NCBI GenBank assembly: GCA_035551475.1
Contig: DASZMX010000046.1
Location: forward strand, 18,912-82,911
Direction: 5' to 3'
DNA: 64,000 nucleotides
From: DASZMX01 sp035551475
Lineage (GTDB): Bacteria > Verrucomicrobiota > Verrucomicrobiia > Limisphaerales > Palsa-1400
Shown here: positions 43,635-52,299 of the stretch, one piece after another
Numbering within the stretch: position 1 is the stretch's first letter
Layout: every line of letters begins with the position of its first letter
Notes under the pieces: generated by a model
Seen by the model: the letters and a program-made list of their open reading frames with translations, nothing else
Databases searched by the model: none
What the model was told of the DNA's origin: nothing
Translations under genes and position numbers: made by a program

Positions 43635-45002
43635 ATGTTGTGGCTTGTGCTCCAACAACTAAAATCGGGCGATCCCGCCAAACGACGGCAGGCGGCAGAG
43701 CGGCTCGCCGCCGAGCCGGATATTCGCGCGTTGGATGGGTTGGCCAAAGCCTCCCAAGATAGCGATCTTCAGGTAAAAATCGCCGCCCTCACCGCCTTGG
43801 CGGCCCACGAGGATGAGCGCGTCACCGAACTCCTGCTCCGCGCGATGCGGGATCATCAGGCGGAGGTTCGCCAAACCGCCATTTCACGCCTCAAAGACGC
43901 CGCTTCAGAACGCGTCCAATCGGCGCTCGCCGGGGCCTTGCGCGATTCCGATGCCGGCGTCCGCAGCCGGGCCGCCCGCGCGCTCGAGTCCTGCCCCTGG
44001 CGGCCGACGGAGCGCGAAGATGAAGTCTGGCTGGCCATCGCCCGCGGCAAGCTGACCCACGCCGCCTCGTTCGGCTCCATTGCCATCAAACCCTTGGAGA
44101 CCGTTTATCAAAACGGGCCGTATAATTTACAAGTGGGCGCCATCGAGGCGCTCGGCTCCATTCCCGACGATCGGGTGCTCAAGCTTTTGCTGCGCGCGCT
44201 CAAATCCGCGGATCACACAGTATGTTTCGCCGCCATCACCGCCCTCATGAACGCCGGCGGGCCCGGGATGGAAACTGAGCTGGCGCCGCTCTTAAAACAT
44301 AAGGACGCGCGCATTCGCGTGGCCGCGGTCGAAGCCCTCGCCAAACTCGATCCGCAGCGGCAGGGCGAGCCTTTGCGCGCGTTGTTGCGCGACCCTTCCT
44401 GGGATGTGCGTTGCGCCGTGGCGTCCGCCCTCTCGAAGATCAACGACCCGCCCACCGTGGACGCGTTGATCGCAGCGCTGCAGGATTCCAACGGCGATGT
44501 GCGCGCCGCCATCGCCAGCGCGCTGGGACGCCTGCGCGACGCCCGCGCCATTGGCCCGCTCGTTCTCGCGCTCAAGGATTCCGACACCAACGTCCGCAAA
44601 ATGGCTGCAGGCGCCCTCGCCTTGATCGACCCGGAATGGGCTGATACCGAAGCCGCGCGCCATGTCGCCGCCCAACTTCGCACCGCCCTCAATTCGCCCG
44701 ACTGGTTTGTGCGCCGCGCCGCCGCCCTCGCGCTGGAGCAAATGGGCGAGAACAAAGGAAAAAACAGCCAGGAACTCAACGAGGTCGCCACTCCCGCGCG
44801 CCGGCGCCAATTGGCGGTCATCAGCGTTTTTGAGGAATTGTTGCGCGACGCGGATTCCGATTTGCGGCTCGCTGCCGCTCTGTCGTTGGGCAAACTCGGC
44901 GAGGCTCGCACCCGTTCCGCGTTGATGACGGCATTGACCGACACCGACGAAGCGGTGCGCCGCGTCGCCACCGAAGCTTTGGAGCATTTGCACGCCGAAT
45001 GA
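43635..45002 (+). CDS. HEAT-repeat protein
   Basis: 455 residues made almost entirely of alpha-helical HEAT/PBS-lyase-like repeats of about 30 residues. Examples are DLQVKIAALTALAAHEDERV, RVQSALAGALRDSDAGVRSR and DTNVRKMAAGALALIDPEWA; one spacer (ENKGKNSQELNEVATPARRR) interrupts the last repeats. No signal peptide or enzyme motif, so it is probably a cytoplasmic scaffold. The stop overlaps the next gene (receiver-DUF4388) as ATGA, suggesting it works with that signalling protein. Confidence 0.85.
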   Translation: MLWLVLQQLKSGDPAKRRQAAERLAAEPDIRALDGLAKASQDSDLQVKIAALTALAAHEDERVTELLLRAMRDHQAEVRQTAISRLKDAASERVQSALAGALRDSDAGVRSRAARALESCPWRPTEREDEVWLAIARGKLTHAASFGSIAIKPLETVYQNGPYNLQVGAIEALGSIPDDRVLKLLLRALKSADHTVCFAAITALMNAGGPGMETELAPLLKHKDARIRVAAVEALAKLDPQRQGEPLRALLRDPSWDVRCAVASALSKINDPPTVDALIAALQDSNGDVRAAIASALGRLRDARAIGPLVLALKDSDTNVRKMAAGALALIDPEWADTEAARHVAAQLRTALNSPDWFVRRAAALALEQMGENKGKNSQELNEVATPARRRQLAVISVFEELLRDADSDLRLAAALSLGKLGEARTRSALMTALTDTDEAVRRVATEALEHLHAE

Positions 45003-46030
45003 CCGCCCCACCGCCAACACGCGCCGCGCCCACCCGCCGCATTCTGCTGGTGGACGACAACGCTGATTTCACGGATGCCGTCAAAGCCTATCTCCTCATG
45101 CAGCGCCAGCCGGCGTGGATCGTGCACACCGCGGGCAATTATGCGGAAGCGCTGGACTGCCTCAAGGTCAATGCCGTCGATCTCGTGGTCACGGACATCA
45201 AAATGCCGGTGATGGACGGGTTGCAATTGTTGACACTCCTCAAGCGCACCCGGCCCTCTTTGCCGGTTGTCGTCCTCACCAGCCTCGTCACCGCCGAGAA
45301 CCGCAGTTACGCCTTGCAAAACGGCGCCGCGCTTATCCTCGACAAAATGGAGGTCGCCAGCAATTTCGAAGTGATTTACGCCGCGCTCGAAGCCACGGCC
45401 GAGGCGCCCGCCGCGGGCTTCAAAGGGATGCTGCGCGAAGTCGGCCTCACTGATTTGATCCAGATGGAATGCCTCAGCCGCAAATCCTCCACGCTTCAGA
45501 TCAAGGGCCCCAATGCCACCGGAAAAATTTTCATCAGCGACGGCTCCATCATTCACGCCGAATTCGAGGCGTTGGTGGGCGAAAAGGCCCTGGCCAAATT
45601 GCTCGGCTTGAAAGGCGGCGAATTTCAGCTCGGCCCCTTTGCCGCGCCGCTGCGCCAGACCATTGACGGGAATTGGGAATCGCTCCTCATGGAAGCCGCC
45701 CAATCCTGCGACGAGGAAAGCGAGCAGGAGCCCGCCGCCCCGCCCCTCGAAGCTCCCGCGATTTCCAGCGCCGGCCGCCGCATCGAGGAAATTGTGGTGT
45801 GCGCCTCGGCCAACGACGTCTTGTATCAGTGGAACGCCCCGCAGGCCGAACGGCGCGGACGTTTGCTTGACTGGTTATGGATTCAGTCCTCCACCCTCGG
45901 CAAGATGTTCCCGGGGCTTGGCCAGATGGACCGCTTTGAGATCACCGAACCGCAAAGCCGCGTCGTCTGCCTGTTGCAGGCCGAGCGCAAGGTTTTCGTG
46001 CGCGTGTCGATGCCCCCGCCGCAAGCCTGA
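44999..46030 (+). CDS. Response regulator with DUF4388 (PATAN) domain
   Basis: 343 residues. Residues 13-130 are a receiver domain with acidic pair DD19-20, phospho-acceptor D66 in VVTDIKMPVMDG, T/S in VVLTSLV and K in LILDKMEV. Residues about 140-240 are a DUF4388/PATAN domain (LREVGLTDLIQMECLSRKSS, then TGKIFISDGSIIHAEFEALV and GEKALAKLLGLKGGEFQL). The last 100 residues, beginning ISSAGRRIEEIVVCASANDV, may be a further alpha-beta module. PATAN proteins in other bacteria mediate protein contacts in phosphorelays and motility. Coupled to the HEAT protein upstream. Confidence 0.9.
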   Translation: MTAPPPTRAAPTRRILLVDDNADFTDAVKAYLLMQRQPAWIVHTAGNYAEALDCLKVNAVDLVVTDIKMPVMDGLQLLTLLKRTRPSLPVVVLTSLVTAENRSYALQNGAALILDKMEVASNFEVIYAALEATAEAPAAGFKGMLREVGLTDLIQMECLSRKSSTLQIKGPNATGKIFISDGSIIHAEFEALVGEKALAKLLGLKGGEFQLGPFAAPLRQTIDGNWESLLMEAAQSCDEESEQEPAAPPLEAPAISSAGRRIEEIVVCASANDVLYQWNAPQAERRGRLLDWLWIQSSTLGKMFPGLGQMDRFEITEPQSRVVCLLQAERKVFVRVSMPPPQA

Positions 46031-46033
46031 GCT

Positions 46034-46423
46034 ATGGCGGAAAATCCTTTTCAACCCTGGTTGGACAAAACGGCGAATTACTCCGGCATCCTGGCGTGCG
46101 GCATCCGGCAGCCCAATCAAACCACCTACGTCCGCAGCTATCACGAAACTTTTTCCGAGCCGCGCCTGACGGAATTGATGCAAAAGCTGACCGAAACCGC
46201 GTTCAATCTCCGGCAAAGCCAGCTGGGCGGCTCTCGCTTGCGCTGGGCTTTCGAGCATGGCCGCATTCATACCGCCCGCCGCACGGACGGCGCCCTCGCC
46301 ATGCTCGCGGTCAATAACGACCCTTCCACCGGTCCCGTGGTGGAGGAGATTCTCGGCGAATTTCTCGCGTTCGTCCGTCCCGCTCCCGAGGGGCCGCCGA
46401 TTGCGCCGCCCTCCTCGCCTTAA
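46034..46423 (+). CDS. Small protein, possible roadblock/LC7-like fold
   Basis: 129 residues, starting 3 bases after the DUF4388 regulator. The pattern fits a roadblock/LC7 (MglB-type) module: a helix near DKTANYSGILACGIRQP, then EPRLTELMQKLTETAFNLRQ, RLRWAFEHGRIHTARRTDG and ALAMLAVNNDPSTGPVVEEI. The tail is Pro-rich (RPAPEGPPIAPPSSP). PATAN and roadblock proteins commonly occur together, which supports the guess, but no definite family was recognised. Confidence 0.65.
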   Translation: MAENPFQPWLDKTANYSGILACGIRQPNQTTYVRSYHETFSEPRLTELMQKLTETAFNLRQSQLGGSRLRWAFEHGRIHTARRTDGALAMLAVNNDPSTGPVVEEILGEFLAFVRPAPEGPPIAPPSSP

Positions 46424-46430
46424 TGACAGA

Positions 46431-47039
46431 TCAATCCTTCGCATCCGCCGCGCGCCACAAATAGCGCGCCGCCATGGTGCGATGCGGCGCCCAGCGCAGG
46501 CCGTGTTCGGCCAGATGCTCCGGCTCCGGCAACTTGCGCTTGCCGTAGGCAATTTGAAAACCCCGCCGCACGCCCAAGTCTCCGGTCGGCAGCACATCCG
46601 GCCGGCCCAGGTTGAACATCAAAAGCATTTCCACCGTCCAGCGCCCGATGCCCTTGATCTCTGTCAAGCGTGCAATAAGCTGCTCGTCCGTCATCGCGTC
46701 GCATTCCTCCAGGCTGGGGATGAGCCCCGCCTCGCAGTGTTGCGCCAGTTCGATGATATACGTCGCTTTCGGCCGCGACAGCCCCGCGCTCCGCAGGCGC
46801 TCGAGCGATGCCTTTGCCACCAACTGCGGCGCGGGATAATCGCCGCCCTCAAATAGCGCTTCAAATCTTCCGAGGATTGTGCCGGCCGCCTTGCCGCTTA
46901 ATTGCTGATAAATAATCGACCGCGACAACGCCTGGAAAAGCGGATGCCGGCGCGCGCGAAAACGGATGGGCCCCACTTTTTCGATCAAACCAAACATAAT
47001 GGGATCGCCGCGCAAATGCGTGATGGCCCGTTTGCTCAT
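46431..47039 (-). CDS. AlkA-like DNA-3-methyladenine glycosylase
   Basis: 202 residues, a single HhH-GPD domain. LSRSIIYQQLSGKAAGTIL marks the first part. The helix-hairpin-helix LTEIKGIGRWTVEMLLMFNL is followed by PTGDLGVRRG, which holds the catalytic aspartate. LRWAPHRTMAARYLWRA closes the domain. It excises alkylated purines (base excision repair). No iron-sulfur cluster cysteines follow, unlike MutY/Nth, and no Ada domain is fused. It is convergent with the roadblock-like gene. Confidence 0.9.
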   Translation of the reverse strand: MSKRAITHLRGDPIMFGLIEKVGPIRFRARRHPLFQALSRSIIYQQLSGKAAGTILGRFEALFEGGDYPAPQLVAKASLERLRSAGLSRPKATYIIELAQHCEAGLIPSLEECDAMTDEQLIARLTEIKGIGRWTVEMLLMFNLGRPDVLPTGDLGVRRGFQIAYGKRKLPEPEHLAEHGLRWAPHRTMAARYLWRAADAKD

Positions 47040-47176
47040 GGCGGGAATTTAGCGCCAGACGGGCGGATCGTCGCCCCCCAAATTTGGCCCGTTGCGCTGT
47101 CCCATAAAAAATGAGCGGCAGATTGGGCTTGGTCATCGGCGCGTTTCCTGCTACACGGACGGAGTGCGATAGTCTA

Positions 47177-50100
47177 ATGGCCGACGAACCTAAGATGCGG
47201 AAAGAAGACCGTGCCCAACAGCGCGCGCGGGAGCTTTTTTCCGGCCTGAAGGGAACTTCTTACCGGACCACGGATAGAATGTTTGCCTGGTTGATCGCCT
47301 TTGAATGGCTGGCGGCCATGGCGGCGGCCTCCCTCATCTCCCCCGAAGTCTGGCCCACCATGCGCCCCATGCGGCTGCTGTGGACCGCCTCGACCCTGGC
47401 GGGCATGCTGTATCTCGTCCCGATTTATCTTTCGCTCCAATATCCCGGCAAGCCCGCCACACGTTACATCATTGCCATCGGCCAGATGTTGACGCCGGCC
47501 CTTTTCATTCATTTGACCGGCGGCGGCTTCGAAACGCACTTTTTCATTTTCGGCGCGCTCGCCTCCCTCGCCTCCTATCGGGATGTCCGCGTGCTGGTGG
47601 TTTCCACCTTGGTGGTCGCCGCCGATCATTATATTGAGGATTGGGTGCAGGTGGTTTTTGGCGCCGGGACGACGGGCCCTTGGACTTGGCTGGGCTTCAC
47701 CGGCTGGGTGCTTTTCGAGGACACCATTCTGGCCCTTTGGATTTGGGAAAGTTTGCGGCTCATGAAAGGCATGGCCCAACACCAGGCCGAACAGCAGTTG
47801 CTCCACGAAGCCATCGAAAAGGAAGTCGCCGACCATCTCGAATCGGTCAAGCAGGAGAACATCAAGTACAAGCAAATCCAATCATCCCTCCAAAAAAGCG
47901 AAGCCAAATTCCGCTCGCTCAGCGATTCCTCCCCCACCGGCGTTTTCCAAACCGACGCCATGGGGCGCTGGATTTATTGCAATTCACAATGGCTGCAAAT
48001 TTCCGGCACCACCCTCGAAGACAGCCTGAACGACGGCTGGCTGGAGATCATTCACGCCGAGGACAAAACCGCGTTCATCGAAGGCCTCACCGCCGCCATG
48101 GCGGAAAAAAAGGATTTCTCCCACGAATTTCGCCTGACGCTGCCCGAGGGCGAAATCCGCTGGGTTTCCTGCCGCGCCCTGCCCATTCATTATGAATCAG
48201 CGGACGGCGGCGAGATCGCCGGCTACGTCGGCACCATGACCGACATCAGTCAATACAAAAAAGTCGAGGCCGAGCTCCGCACCGCCAAGGCCGACGCCGA
48301 AGGCGCCGTCAAGGCCAAGGGCGAATTCCTCGCCAAGATGAGCCACGAGATTCGCACGCCCATGAATGGCGTCATCGGCATGACCAACCTGCTCATGGAC
48401 ACCGCCCTGTCCAACCAGCAGCGCGAGTACGCCGAAACCATCCGGCGCAGCGCGGAATCGCTCCTCCTCCTGATCAATGACGTCCTGGATTTCTCCAAGG
48501 TCGAGGCCCGCCGCCTGATCTTTGAGAACATCGATTTCAATTTGCAGGAAACCATCGAAGGCTCGCTCGAATTGCTCGCAGAAACCGCCCAGGCCAAAAA
48601 CATCGAACTCGCCGGTTTCGTCCTGGCGGACGTCCCCACGCAATTGCGCGGCGATCCCGGCCGCCTGCGCCAGGTCTTCGTCAACCTCGTCAGCAACGCG
48701 GTCAAATTCACCGAATACGGCGAAGTCGTGGTGTCCGTCGCCAATCTCGCCGAGACCGAGACCCATGTTGATCTGCGCTTTGAAGTGCGCGACACCGGCA
48801 TCGGCATTCCTTCTGATGTGCAGCCGCGGCTGTTCCAGGTTTTCAGCCAGGCCGACAGCTCCACCACCCGCAAATACGGCGGCACCGGCCTCGGCTTGGC
48901 CATTTCCAAGCAGCTCGTCGAAATGATGGGCGGGCAGATTGGCTTCACCAGCTCCAACGGCCAGGGCTCGACGTTCTGGTTCACCGCTCGCTTCGAAAAG
49001 CAGCCGCTCCGCGCCCGCGCCGGCGGACCCGCCAAGGATTTGACCAACCTCCACGTCCTGATCGTGGATGACAACGAAACCAATCGCCGCATCATGGAAG
49101 ACCAGATGCAGGCCTGGGGCATCCGCTCCAATTGCGCCGCCGGCGCCCAGGAAGCGCTGGAGAAACTCCAGGATGGCGCCCGCTCCAAGAATGCTTTTGA
49201 CGTCGTTTTGCTTGACATGCATATGCCCGGCATGAACGGCATCAGCCTCGCCGAGGTCATTAAGGCCGACTCCTCCATCTCTGCGGCCCGTCTTGTCATG
49301 CTCACCTCCCTGGGGAAAATGATGGACGACGACCAGCTCGCCAAGCTTGGGATCGACGCCTGTCTCGTCAAGCCGGTCAAGCAAGGCCGCCTCTACGAAT
49401 GTTTGACTGGAACCCCCATGCAGTCCGCCGCGGCCGCCATCAAAGCCGCCGCCGTGGCTCCCACGATTCCGCCCGAAAAAGTTCGCGTCCTGCTTGCCGA
49501 GGACAATGTCATCAACCAGAAGGTCGCCACCGCGCAATTGCGCAAAATGGGCTACGCCCCCGACGTCGCCTCCAATGGCGTGGAAGCTTTTGAACTGGCG
49601 AAAAAAACGAATTACGACGTCATTCTCATGGATTGCCAGATGCCGCAAATGGACGGCTACGAAGCCACCGGCCAGATTCGGCTCCACGAAAAAGCCGCCG
49701 GCCTGAAACCCGTTTACATTATTGCCATGACGGCCAACGCCATGCAGGGCGACCGCGAAAAATGTATCGCGGCGCAGATGAACGATTATCTTTCCAAGCC
49801 GGTCAAGGACTCCGATCTCCGCGCCACCCTCGAACGCGCGCTCGTCATTCAAACCGAGGCGGATGGCAAGGACGTGGTCCTGCCCGCCGAGCCTGAGCCC
49901 GATGTCGTCATCCCTCAAACTGTGGACGAGGAAGGACTCGTGGACGTCGAGCGCCTGGAAGCCGCCGCCAACGAAGATCCCAAAATGATGGAAGAATTGG
50001 TGGAGCTGTATTTTGCCCAGGCCCGCGATTTGATGAATGGCCTGCGGGCGGCGATCAATTCGGGCTCGGCCAAAGACGTTGATCATTTTGCCCACAAACT

Positions 50101-50281
50101 CGTCGGCGCCAGTCTCGCCTGCGGCATGTCCGGCATGGTGCTGCCTTTGCGCGAGCTGGAGCGCCGCGGCAAGGAAGGCAATCTCCAGGATGCCGACGCT
50201 TTCTTCGACCAAGCCAGCCGGCACCTCGAAATGACCCGCAGCAAGGTCGGCAACTACGTCCGCGAATACCAAAATCATTGA
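47177..50281 (+). CDS. Membrane hybrid sensor kinase with two receivers and Hpt
   Basis: 1034 residues from the ATG at 47177; in-frame starts at 47111 and 47195 are possible. Order: about six membrane helices (30-195), a coiled-coil (QAEQQLLHEAIEKEVADHLE), a PAS domain (about 240-365, SPTGVFQTDAMGRWIYCNSQ), HisKA with H390 (KMSHEIRTPMNGVIGMTNLL), and HATPase (DPGRLRQVFVNLVSNAVKF, then YGGTGLGLAISKQLVEMMGG). Receivers follow with D680 (LLDMHMPGMNG) and D819 (LMDCQMPQMDG), then a C-terminal Hpt domain with H973 (FAHKLVGAS). A full four-step phosphorelay in one chain; the signal is unknown. Confidence 0.95.
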   Translation: MADEPKMRKEDRAQQRARELFSGLKGTSYRTTDRMFAWLIAFEWLAAMAAASLISPEVWPTMRPMRLLWTASTLAGMLYLVPIYLSLQYPGKPATRYIIAIGQMLTPALFIHLTGGGFETHFFIFGALASLASYRDVRVLVVSTLVVAADHYIEDWVQVVFGAGTTGPWTWLGFTGWVLFEDTILALWIWESLRLMKGMAQHQAEQQLLHEAIEKEVADHLESVKQENIKYKQIQSSLQKSEAKFRSLSDSSPTGVFQTDAMGRWIYCNSQWLQISGTTLEDSLNDGWLEIIHAEDKTAFIEGLTAAMAEKKDFSHEFRLTLPEGEIRWVSCRALPIHYESADGGEIAGYVGTMTDISQYKKVEAELRTAKADAEGAVKAKGEFLAKMSHEIRTPMNGVIGMTNLLMDTALSNQQREYAETIRRSAESLLLLINDVLDFSKVEARRLIFENIDFNLQETIEGSLELLAETAQAKNIELAGFVLADVPTQLRGDPGRLRQVFVNLVSNAVKFTEYGEVVVSVANLAETETHVDLRFEVRDTGIGIPSDVQPRLFQVFSQADSSTTRKYGGTGLGLAISKQLVEMMGGQIGFTSSNGQGSTFWFTARFEKQPLRARAGGPAKDLTNLHVLIVDDNETNRRIMEDQMQAWGIRSNCAAGAQEALEKLQDGARSKNAFDVVLLDMHMPGMNGISLAEVIKADSSISAARLVMLTSLGKMMDDDQLAKLGIDACLVKPVKQGRLYECLTGTPMQSAAAAIKAAAVAPTIPPEKVRVLLAEDNVINQKVATAQLRKMGYAPDVASNGVEAFELAKKTNYDVILMDCQMPQMDGYEATGQIRLHEKAAGLKPVYIIAMTANAMQGDREKCIAAQMNDYLSKPVKDSDLRATLERALVIQTEADGKDVVLPAEPEPDVVIPQTVDEEGLVDVERLEAAANEDPKMMEELVELYFAQARDLMNGLRAAINSGSAKDVDHFAHKLVGASLACGMSGMVLPLRELERRGKEGNLQDADAFFDQASRHLEMTRSKVGNYVREYQNH

Positions 50282-50282
50282 C

Positions 50283-50657
50283 ATGACTGACTCGCTTCCA
50301 TCCGACGGCCCGCCCTTGATCGACTTCGACCAATTGCACGCCGCCACCGATGGCGATGCCGAAGTCATGCGCGAATTGGTCGCCCTTTATTTTCAGCAGG
50401 CGGACGAAATCATGGCCGGCCTCCGCGCGGCCGTGCAGAAACGCGACGTGGCGGAAGTTAACCATCTGGCGCACAAGCTCGCCGGCTCCAGCCTGGCCTG
50501 CGGCATGTCCGCCGCCGCCCCGCCCTTGCGCGTCCTCGAGCACAACGCCCGCGAAGGCCGCGTGGACGGCGCCGAGGAGCCGCTCGCCCTCGCCGCCCGC
50601 CAGATCGAATTGATGCGCGCCCAGATCGAAACCGTTCTGGTCAATTATAAAAAATAA
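50283..50657 (+). CDS. Stand-alone Hpt phosphotransfer protein
   Basis: 124 residues, one histidine phosphotransfer domain. H64 in NHLAHKLAGSSLACGM is the phospho-acceptor. The core closely matches the Hpt domain at the end of the preceding kinase (DHFAHKLVGASLACGM, then PLRELERRGKEG versus PLRVLEHNAREG), so the gene probably arose by tandem duplication of that 3' end. It starts 1 base after the kinase stop and 12 bases before the next receiver gene. It likely shuttles phosphate to another regulator. Confidence 0.93.
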   Translation: MTDSLPSDGPPLIDFDQLHAATDGDAEVMRELVALYFQQADEIMAGLRAAVQKRDVAEVNHLAHKLAGSSLACGMSAAAPPLRVLEHNAREGRVDGAEEPLALAARQIELMRAQIETVLVNYKK

Positions 50658-50669
50658 CGGCCCTTTTAG

Positions 50670-52295
50670 ATGAAAAAAATTCTTATTGTCGAAGACGACC
50701 TGCTCATTCGCGGCATTTACCGCCGCAAATTTGAGCTTTCCGGCTACCAGGTCGAAGTCGCCGAGGACGGCCAAACCGCGCTTAAGCTCCTGGAATCCTT
50801 TCAGCCCGACGTCCTCCAACTCGACATTCAGATGCCCGGGATGAGCGGCGTCGAAGTCATCCGCGAAGTCCGCGCCCGCCCCGCTTTCCGCGGCACGCCC
50901 ATCATCGTCCTGTCCAGTTTATACCGGCCTGATCTCGCCAAGGAAGCCTGGGCCGCCGGCGCCACCAAGTGCGTTTCCAAGGCGGATTGCACTCCCAATC
51001 TCGCCGTCGATCTCGTCGAGCAGGCGCTGAGCGGCGAGACGCGTGTTTTCACGCCGGCTCATAAGCCCAATTCCCCGGAAAAAATTCCCATGCCGCGCCT
51101 GGTCGAGGACACCGGCGGCACGGCTTTCATGACGCGGCCCACCACGACGCGCAGTCCATCCCTGCCGACGCTTCCGAAATTTGCGCAGGCCGAAATGGGC
51201 CAGGCGGGAGGCGGCTCTTCCTCCGCGCCCACGCGTCCCGCTCCCGGCGGCCCCAAAACCACAACGCCTAATTTCGCCAATCCCGGCGGAGGTGGAGGCG
51301 GCGGCAGTGTTTCCTTGCCGGGCCTGACGAATGATCCCATTCCCGGCATTCAGGAAGGCGAACCCGCCATTCCGCGCGGCTCATCCCAAACCATTTTCAT
51401 CACCAAGATGATGGCCAGCCGCAAAGAAGCCGCGCAAAAAGCCGAAGCGGCTGCGCCCGCGCCTCCCGCTCCCACCGCGCCAGCTCCCGCCGAAGCCGAG
51501 GAAGAATCTGCTGCGGAAACTGCCGCGGCGCCCGCGGCCGCCAGCTCCGAGTTCCGCATGGAAATCCGCCAGGAATTCCTCAAGCGCGCTCCCCAGATTC
51601 AAGCCGATGTCCGCGAACGCGTCGGCGCCTTGATCCGCAGCAAAAGTCCCGGCGAACAGCTCAATCTCCTCAACGATCTCGGCGGCTCCATTTCCTCGCT
51701 CTCCAGCCTCGCGGGCGTCACCGGCTTCAGCCGCGTCTCCCATCTTTCGGGCGCCATGGACGCTCTCATCAAGGACATCCAGAAAAAGCCCAGTCAAATG
51801 ACCAGCTCGGTCCTGCGCACCATCGCCCACGCCGCTGACTGCTTGAACATGCTGTTTCGCGAGCTCAATCACGCGCCGCAGGACATTCCTCAATCCGCCC
51901 TGATTCTGGCCGTGGATGACGAGCCTATTTCCCGCCGCACGATTTCCGTCGCGCTCGGCAAAGCCAACCTGCGCTGCGTCGCCTTGGAGGATTCAAAGAT
52001 CGCCCTCACCATTGTCAAAGAAAACCCGTTCGACCTCATTTTTCTCGACGCCGAAATGCCCGGGCTCAACGGGTTCGAACTCTGCGCGGAAATTCGCAAG
52101 CTCCCCAGCAACAAAACCACGCCGGTTATTTTTGTGACCAGCCTGACGAAGTTTGAAGTGCGCGCCCAATCCACGCTGGCGGGAGGCACCGACCTCATTG
52201 CCAAACCCTTCCTCATGATGGAATTGGCGGTCAAGACCTTGACCTATCTCCTCAAACCCAAACCGCTCGCCCAAACCGAGGCCGTCCCTGGCTGA
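50670..52295 (+). CDS. Protein with two receiver domains and a Pro/Ala-rich linker
   Basis: 541 residues. An N-terminal receiver (1-120) has D52 in QLDIQMPGMSG; a C-terminal receiver (about 408-530) has D460 in FLDAEMPGLNGF. They are joined by a low-complexity Gly/Pro/Ala linker (about 130-300, e.g. NFANPGGGGGGGSVSLPG) and a helical segment (about 310-400, TGFSRVSHLSGAMDALIKDI) that may be a degenerate Hpt-like bundle. No DNA-binding domain, so output is by protein contact. Third member of the kinase-Hpt-receiver operon. Confidence 0.9.
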   Translation: MKKILIVEDDLLIRGIYRRKFELSGYQVEVAEDGQTALKLLESFQPDVLQLDIQMPGMSGVEVIREVRARPAFRGTPIIVLSSLYRPDLAKEAWAAGATKCVSKADCTPNLAVDLVEQALSGETRVFTPAHKPNSPEKIPMPRLVEDTGGTAFMTRPTTTRSPSLPTLPKFAQAEMGQAGGGSSSAPTRPAPGGPKTTTPNFANPGGGGGGGSVSLPGLTNDPIPGIQEGEPAIPRGSSQTIFITKMMASRKEAAQKAEAAAPAPPAPTAPAPAEAEEESAAETAAAPAAASSEFRMEIRQEFLKRAPQIQADVRERVGALIRSKSPGEQLNLLNDLGGSISSLSSLAGVTGFSRVSHLSGAMDALIKDIQKKPSQMTSSVLRTIAHAADCLNMLFRELNHAPQDIPQSALILAVDDEPISRRTISVALGKANLRCVALEDSKIALTIVKENPFDLIFLDAEMPGLNGFELCAEIRKLPSNKTTPVIFVTSLTKFEVRAQSTLAGGTDLIAKPFLMMELAVKTLTYLLKPKPLAQTEAVPG

Positions 52296-52299
52296 TCGG

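Noticed and set aside
44213..45703. Minus-strand open frame of about 500 codons
   Set aside because: Shadow of the HEAT and receiver-DUF4388 genes; composition is Arg/Ala/Ser-rich without domains.
48197..50368. Minus-strand open frame of about 720 codons
   Set aside because: Antisense shadow of the hybrid kinase, which has complete motifs on the plus strand.
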